From Magnetaquicoccus sp039908525 (GTDB lineage: Bacteria > Pseudomonadota > Magnetococcia > Magnetococcales > Magnetaquicoccaceae), in contig JAMOAY010000008.1 of the NCBI GenBank assembly GCA_039908525.1, positions 1-64,000 on the forward strand: a stretch of DNA of 64,000 nt. Reading direction: 5' to 3'. Made by a program: the position numbers and the translations under genes. Within the stretch, counting starts at the first letter, position 1. Each line of letters begins with the position of its first letter. Below the pieces are notes generated by a model. That model was given only the letters and a program-made list of their open reading frames with translations, did no database searches and was not told the DNA's origin. Shown piece by piece: positions 60,437-64,000 of the stretch.

Positions 60437-61171
60437 ATGACACGCATTCTCATCTTTGCCAAGCTCCCGCAACCCGGTTTTGCCAAGACCCGGCTGATCC
60501 CCCTGCTCGGCGCAGAGGGGGCCGCCAGCCTTGCCCGCTACCAACTGCACACCACCCTGTCCAGCGCCATGGAGGCCCAACTGGGCCCGGTCGAGCTGTG
60601 CGTGACCCCCACCTACCAAAGTCCAGCCTGGAGAACTGTACCGATCCCGGCCCATGTGACCGTCACCGATCAGAGAGAGGGAGACCTGGGCGCACGCATG
60701 GCCCAGGCAGCCCAACGAAACCAGCCCCCCATCCTGTTGATCGGCACCGATTGTCTGGAAATGAGCCCTTCCCTGCTGCAGGAGGCGGCTGACGCCCTGC
60801 GCAGGGTGGATGCGGTCCTGTATGCAACAAAGGATGGGGGGTATGCCGTGCTGGGCATGAATCGATTTCACCCCGCACTGTTTGACGGGATGGCCTGGGG
60901 CACCGCCACGGTGGCCAAAGAGACGGCGGCGCGCATTCGACAGCTGGGCTGGTCACTCCAACAGGGAACCGTGTTGCACGACCTGGATGAACCCCAGGAT
61001 CTGCTGTACGCCTGCCGGGCCGGTCTCAACAACCTCCCGGAGGCACTTCGGCTTTCCGTCGCAAACCGGCCGCCATCCAGGCCAATGCCTCCCGGTCCAC
61101 CTCCAACGGAGGATCCTTCAGGCCGGACAGCCAGTCCAACAGATCCAGGTCCGACTGGTGCAGCAAGGTAA
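60437..61171 (+). CDS. TIGR04282-family glycosyltransferase (arsenosugar-type)
   Basis: A 244-residue protein of the TIGR04282 family, related to DUF2064 nucleotidyltransferase-like GT-A folds. It shows ILIFAKLPQPGFAKTRLIPLLG at the N-terminus, GDLGARMAQAA, PILLIGTDCLEM and DAVLYATKDGGYAVLGM, and HDLDEPQDLL near 190. The family was named for a role in arsenosugar synthesis, but most members have no proved function, and no arsenic gene lies here. The last 45 or so residues are a proline-rich tail beyond the family fold; they run antisense across the sdhE-like gene. Confidence 0.8.
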   Translation: MTRILIFAKLPQPGFAKTRLIPLLGAEGAASLARYQLHTTLSSAMEAQLGPVELCVTPTYQSPAWRTVPIPAHVTVTDQREGDLGARMAQAAQRNQPPILLIGTDCLEMSPSLLQEAADALRRVDAVLYATKDGGYAVLGMNRFHPALFDGMAWGTATVAKETAARIRQLGWSLQQGTVLHDLDEPQDLLYACRAGLNNLPEALRLSVANRPPSRPMPPGPPPTEDPSGRTASPTDPGPTGAAR

Positions 61172-61310
61172 TGATCCGCCGACACGCCTCATCCCCCCAA
61201 TGAGACAACTCCTCCGCCAGCAGACGACCCAACAGCTGCTCCATTTCGGTCGTGGAACGACGCTCCGCCAGGAACAGCAGTTGCTTCTGCAGCTCCCCCC
61301 TACTCGCCAT
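61026..61310 (-). CDS. sdhE: SdhE-like FAD assembly factor
   Basis: A 94-residue small helical protein similar in pattern to SdhE/SDH5, which helps attach FAD covalently to succinate dehydrogenase: LLFLAERRSTTEMEQLLGRLL aligns with the family start and SDLDLLDWLSG with its conserved end. The canonical RGxxE motif is altered here (RSTTE, with Ser in place of Gly). That Gly is important in studied members. It overlaps the upstream pentapeptide gene by 11 bp and converges on the glycosyltransferase with 146 bp of overlap. The family call is moderate. Confidence 0.6.
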   Translation of the reverse strand: MASRGELQKQLLFLAERRSTTEMEQLLGRLLAEELSHWGDEACRRIITLLHQSDLDLLDWLSGLKDPPLEVDREALAWMAAGLRRKAEVPPGGC

Positions 61311-61935
61311 CAAAGACGATCACCTTCTTGCCCAGATTTTCCTCGATGGAGCACTGGCCATCCCAGGGAGACTTGCCGTAAAAAATGGCTCCCTCCGTGA
61401 TGACCCGCTCATAGTGGGACTCCAAAAAGTTGGTCTTGCGCAAATCGACCCGGGAAAGGTCGCAAGAGACAAAAAGGGTGCCCTCCAGGGAGCTTTCACG
61501 CAAACTGGCACCCGGCAAACGGGCACCCGTCATGTCGGCCTGATTGAGATCAGAAGAGAGAATGTGGGCGGCGGTCAGGTCCGCACGACGGAACGGCAAG
61601 CCCGCCAGATTGCACAGCAGGAAGCTGGTGTGCGCCAACAGGGCATCGGAAAAATCACAATCGATGAACTGGCAACGCTGACACAGGGAGTGGTCCATGC
61701 GGCTGCCTGCAAGAGAAACCCCAGACAGCAGACTCTCTTGCAGGTGCGCCTCTGACAGATTGCAGTCAGACAGGTTGACATCGTGCAGACGGCTCCCTAC
61801 CAGTACGACACCGGTCAGATCCACGCCACGCAGGTCAATGGCGCGGATCTCCATAAAAGAGAGATCCGCGCCACGCAGATGGCCATCGCGACCAAAGGCC
61901 GCCAGCAGGTCTGCTTTCTGCGTAAACCGTTGCAC
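61300..61935 (-). CDS. Pentapeptide-repeat protein
   Basis: A 211-residue protein made mostly of A(D/N)LxX pentapeptide repeats from about 20 to 175 (LRGADLSFMEIRAIDLRGVD, LSDCNLSEAHLQESLLSGVS, LRESSLEGTLFVSCDLSRVD). This predicts a right-handed quadrilateral beta-helix. A short C-terminal tail (SIEENLGKKVIVFDGE) caps it. Some relatives bind DNA gyrase; a role here is not indicated. The start is GTG 61935, behind the korB stop by 13 bp, so it may be on the korAB transcript. Confidence 0.85.
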   Translation of the reverse strand: MQRFTQKADLLAAFGRDGHLRGADLSFMEIRAIDLRGVDLTGVVLVGSRLHDVNLSDCNLSEAHLQESLLSGVSLAGSRMDHSLCQRCQFIDCDFSDALLAHTSFLLCNLAGLPFRRADLTAAHILSSDLNQADMTGARLPGASLRESSLEGTLFVSCDLSRVDLRKTNFLESHYERVITEGAIFYGKSPWDGQCSIEENLGKKVIVFDGE

Positions 61936-61948
61936 CGGAAGAGTCCGC

Positions 61949-62827
61949 TCAGGGGCTCGAAAGGTCTATGATCTTGTTGACATCATACCCTTCGTGTCCG
62001 CCAACCTTGGTGACGATCGCCGCCAGGCGCTCATCCAGGGTCGGCCTGTCAACCTTGTACAACAACCCCATGGGGGCATGCCCCTCCGCATCCCGGCGCG
62101 CCAACTCAATGGCGGCACCCAGGTCGGAGGTGTCATGACCTGCCGGCACCTCCCTGACCAGGTCGCGGTAGAACTCCACCGTGTCAATGTTGTTGAAGGT
62201 TGGGCACTGGGAGAAAATGTTCACATAGGAGAAGCCTTTGTGCTCCAACGCCCCCTTGATCAGCTCCGCACACACCTGGGGCTTGCCCGCAAACCCCTGC
62301 GCCACATAGGTGGCACCATAGGTCAACATGTAGAGCAACGGGTTCATCGGCTCATCCGGTCCCCCGTAGGGGGTGGTATAAGCCTTCAATTCCGGCCGGG
62401 AGGTGGGAGAGTACTGCCCCTTGGTCAAACCATAGATGCCATTGTCGTACAGGATATAGGTCAGGTTGACATTCTTCCGGGCCATATGGGGCATGTGACC
62501 ACCCCCGATGGAAAAACCGTCCCCATCCCCGCCGGTCACCACCACCGCCTGATCGGGTCTGGCCAACTGGGCGCCGGTCGCCACCGGTCCGGCCCGGCCA
62601 TGCAGGGTGTGCATCTTGTAGGATTTGATGAAGTAGGGAGTACGCGACGAGCAACCGATACCGGAGATGGCCATCAGGTTGGAAGAATCCACGCCCAACT
62701 CGGACAACGCACGATAGATGCTGCTCAAAATGCCATGGTAGCCACAGCCTGGGCACCAGACAACGCTCACCTCGGATTTGTAATCCTTGGGCTTCAGATC
62801 CACCTTGTGGAGTGCGGCGATAGACAT
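61949..62827 (-). CDS. korB: 2-oxoacid:ferredoxin oxidoreductase, beta subunit
   Basis: A 292-residue thiamine diphosphate-binding subunit of a 2-oxoacid:ferredoxin oxidoreductase, probably 2-oxoglutarate synthase. VWCPGCGYHGILSSIYRAL, GIGCSSRTPYF and MHTLHGRAGPVATGAQLARP precede the ThDP motif GGDGDGFSIGGGHMPHMARKN. Lys and Cys residues near the N-terminus fit cluster or ThDP contacts. ATG 62827 overlaps the korA stop (TGATG). With korA it can reductively carboxylate succinyl-CoA in the reverse TCA cycle or run oxidatively; direction is not determined by sequence. Confidence 0.92.
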   Translation of the reverse strand: MSIAALHKVDLKPKDYKSEVSVVWCPGCGYHGILSSIYRALSELGVDSSNLMAISGIGCSSRTPYFIKSYKMHTLHGRAGPVATGAQLARPDQAVVVTGGDGDGFSIGGGHMPHMARKNVNLTYILYDNGIYGLTKGQYSPTSRPELKAYTTPYGGPDEPMNPLLYMLTYGATYVAQGFAGKPQVCAELIKGALEHKGFSYVNIFSQCPTFNNIDTVEFYRDLVREVPAGHDTSDLGAAIELARRDAEGHAPMGLLYKVDRPTLDERLAAIVTKVGGHEGYDVNKIIDLSSP

Positions 62828-64000
62828 CAGAGTATCTCCTTGACTCTATTTATCATTTGGATGGGCGTGAAAGGCAGTCCACCGCAGATCGTAAACGGGA
62901 TCGGCCGAATCGAGGTCTCGGCCCGAATAAAGTGGGACAACTGACCTTGATAATTGACCTCAGGCACCAGGATCTTCTTGCAGGTTGCTGCAAAGGTCTC
63001 GTACTGGTCCACCGGCATGGGCCACATCAACTTGGGATAAAACCCCTTGACTTTATACCCTTCCGCGCGCAGACGGGCAACCGCCTCCCTGGCAACGCCG
63101 ATGGTGCTGCCCCAGGTGATGATACCCACATCCGCCTCCCCCTCACCATCCACCTCGGTGGGTTTGTAACGGGTCACCACGGGCTTGATCTTGCCAAACC
63201 GCTTGGCATGCATGCTTTCATGGGCTTCCGGCTTGAAACTGGGTGCACCCGTTTCGGTATGCTCCAGGCCCGTTGCCATGTGCATGCCACCTGGCGTTCC
63301 CGGATTCACCATGGGAGAGATGCCATCTTCGGTCATCTTGTAACGGGCATACGCGCCCTCACCATCCCACATCTTGCGATGGACGATGGTGTAATCGGCG
63401 GGGTTGGGCCGCGGCACTGTCTGGGTGGAAAAGGCCAACGAACCATCCGACAGCAGGATCACCGGGCATTGGTACTCTTCGGCCAGATTCAGGGCATCCA
63501 CGGTCATATCGATGCAATCCTTCACATCTTCCACCGACAGGACGATGCGGGGCGCATCCCCGTGGGCCCCATGGATGGCCAGAAAGAGATCCGACTGTTC
63601 ATGTTTGGTCGGCAGACCGGTCGAAGGACCACCCCGCTGCACATCCACCAGCATCACCGGGGTCTCGCTCATGGAGGCCATGCCCAACATCTCCGCCATC
63701 AGGGCCAACCCCGGACCCGAGGTGGCCGTCATGGACTTTCTGCCCGCATAGGAGGCGCCCAACACCTGACCGATGGAGGCGATCTCATCCTCCGCCTGAA
63801 TCAAGGTGCCCCCCAGTTTGGGCAGATGGGTCGCCACATACTTGGCGATTTCCGTGGCCGGGGTGATGGGGTAGGCCGAAAAGAACTCCAGGCCACCGAG
63901 CAGGGCGCCCATGCCGGCGGCATCGTTGCCGGAAATAACGATCACATCCTTGGGGGCCGTGGGATCCGCCACCCGCCAGGGATCGGTCTTCTGCAGGAGC
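62827..64000 (-). CDS. korA: 2-oxoacid:ferredoxin oxidoreductase, alpha subunit (5'-truncated)
   Basis: Partial: at least 390 residues, open to the right edge of the window. The GTG at 63972 could start a 381-residue product, but the reading frame continues upstream without a stop to the edge. KorA proteins are often fused to an N-terminal gamma domain, so the real start is probably outside the window. The visible part has VISGNDAAGMGALLGGLEFF, AYPITPATEIAKYV, TATSGPGLALMAEMLGMA, and the domain II/III features GLPTKHEQSDL and IITWGSTIGVAREAVARL. It pairs with korB. Confidence 0.9.
   Translation of the reverse strand, partial: LLQKTDPWRVADPTAPKDVIVISGNDAAGMGALLGGLEFFSAYPITPATEIAKYVATHLPKLGGTLIQAEDEIASIGQVLGASYAGRKSMTATSGPGLALMAEMLGMASMSETPVMLVDVQRGGPSTGLPTKHEQSDLFLAIHGAHGDAPRIVLSVEDVKDCIDMTVDALNLAEEYQCPVILLSDGSLAFSTQTVPRPNPADYTIVHRKMWDGEGAYARYKMTEDGISPMVNPGTPGGMHMATGLEHTETGAPSFKPEAHESMHAKRFGKIKPVVTRYKPTEVDGEGEADVGIITWGSTIGVAREAVARLRAEGYKVKGFYPKLMWPMPVDQYETFAATCKKILVPEVNYQGQLSHFIRAETSIRPIPFTICGGLPFTPIQMINRVKEIL

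Noticed and set aside
58979..60871. 630-residue minus-strand frame rich in Gln, Gly and His
   Set aside because: Antisense to the CNT transporter and glycosyltransferase genes; no recognisable domain.

Overview
The window is about 64 kb of a GC-rich proteobacterial chromosome, densely packed, with many ATGA and TGATG stop/start overlaps. Gene content suggests a deep-branching alphaproteobacterium-like lineage. A cytochrome bc1 assembly chaperone of the CBP3 family sits beside bamE, which is an alphaproteobacterial arrangement. A PPi-type phosphofructokinase, a 2-oxoacid:ferredoxin oxidoreductase pair (korAB) and bacteriohemerythrin point to a microaerophilic or anaerobic lifestyle. A Magnetococcales-like organism would fit, but this is inference and no magnetosome gene is present.

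Layout. (1) 1-670: the edge of an integrated element beside tRNA-Lys(CTT). It holds the first codons of a possible transposase, a 50-bp perfect direct repeat in two copies, a short HTH gene fragment and a 12-bp tandem repeat. (2) 810-2033: pfk. (3) 2127-15164: eight co-directional, mostly overlapping or tightly spaced signalling genes on the minus strand. In transcription order they are two unrecognised proteins, a KGGVGR-type MinD-like ATPase with TPRs, a haem-c-sensor PP2C phosphatase (SiaA-like), a SiaC-like phosphoprotein, a class III cyclase with a PilZ domain, a STAND-like NTPase with TPRs, and a protein joining a secreted WD40 propeller through one membrane helix to a second NTPase. This is the most novel part of the window. 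It is preceded without a clear break by bamE and two methylthioadenosine salvage genes (15195-17719). (4) 17838-21255, plus strand: bc1 chaperone, pgk, a CopD-like membrane protein and an Rpn/PD-(D/E)XK protein.

(5) 21489-37425, minus strand: the classic envelope and translation superoperon: rpsB, tsf, pyrH, frr, uppS, cdsA, dxr, rseP, bamA, skp, fabZ, lpxA, lpxI, a Gfo/Idh-type oxidoreductase, lpxB, thioredoxin. lpxD is absent from its usual place between skp and fabZ. Two copies of a three-hairpin intergenic repeat lie in this block. (6) 37601-43762: an old yellow enzyme, then an RND efflux pump (adaptor, pump, small TPR-like protein). (7) 43958-50574: a 958-residue protein with a cyclophilin domain and 58 octapeptide repeats, several small exported or membrane proteins, a methyltransferase and a lone cbiD. 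(8) 50739-57022: bacteriohemerythrin, a 1526-residue hybrid histidine kinase with five PAS domains, and a response-regulator PP2C phosphatase. (9) 57143-64000: CDGSH protein, peroxiredoxin, a histidine/proline-rich lipoprotein with 34-residue repeats, a nucleoside transporter, a TIGR04282 glycosyltransferase that overlaps a convergent sdhE-like gene, a pentapeptide-repeat protein and korBA (korA runs off the right edge).

How it works together: the window combines core envelope biogenesis (Bam, Lpx, RseP, CdsA, UppS) with an unusual density of signalling proteins. These include two SpoIIE/PP2C phosphatases, a partner-switch phosphoprotein, a cyclase with a c-di-GMP receptor domain, a phosphorelay kinase and three large NTPase switches. 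All functions are read from sequence motifs; no database search was possible.
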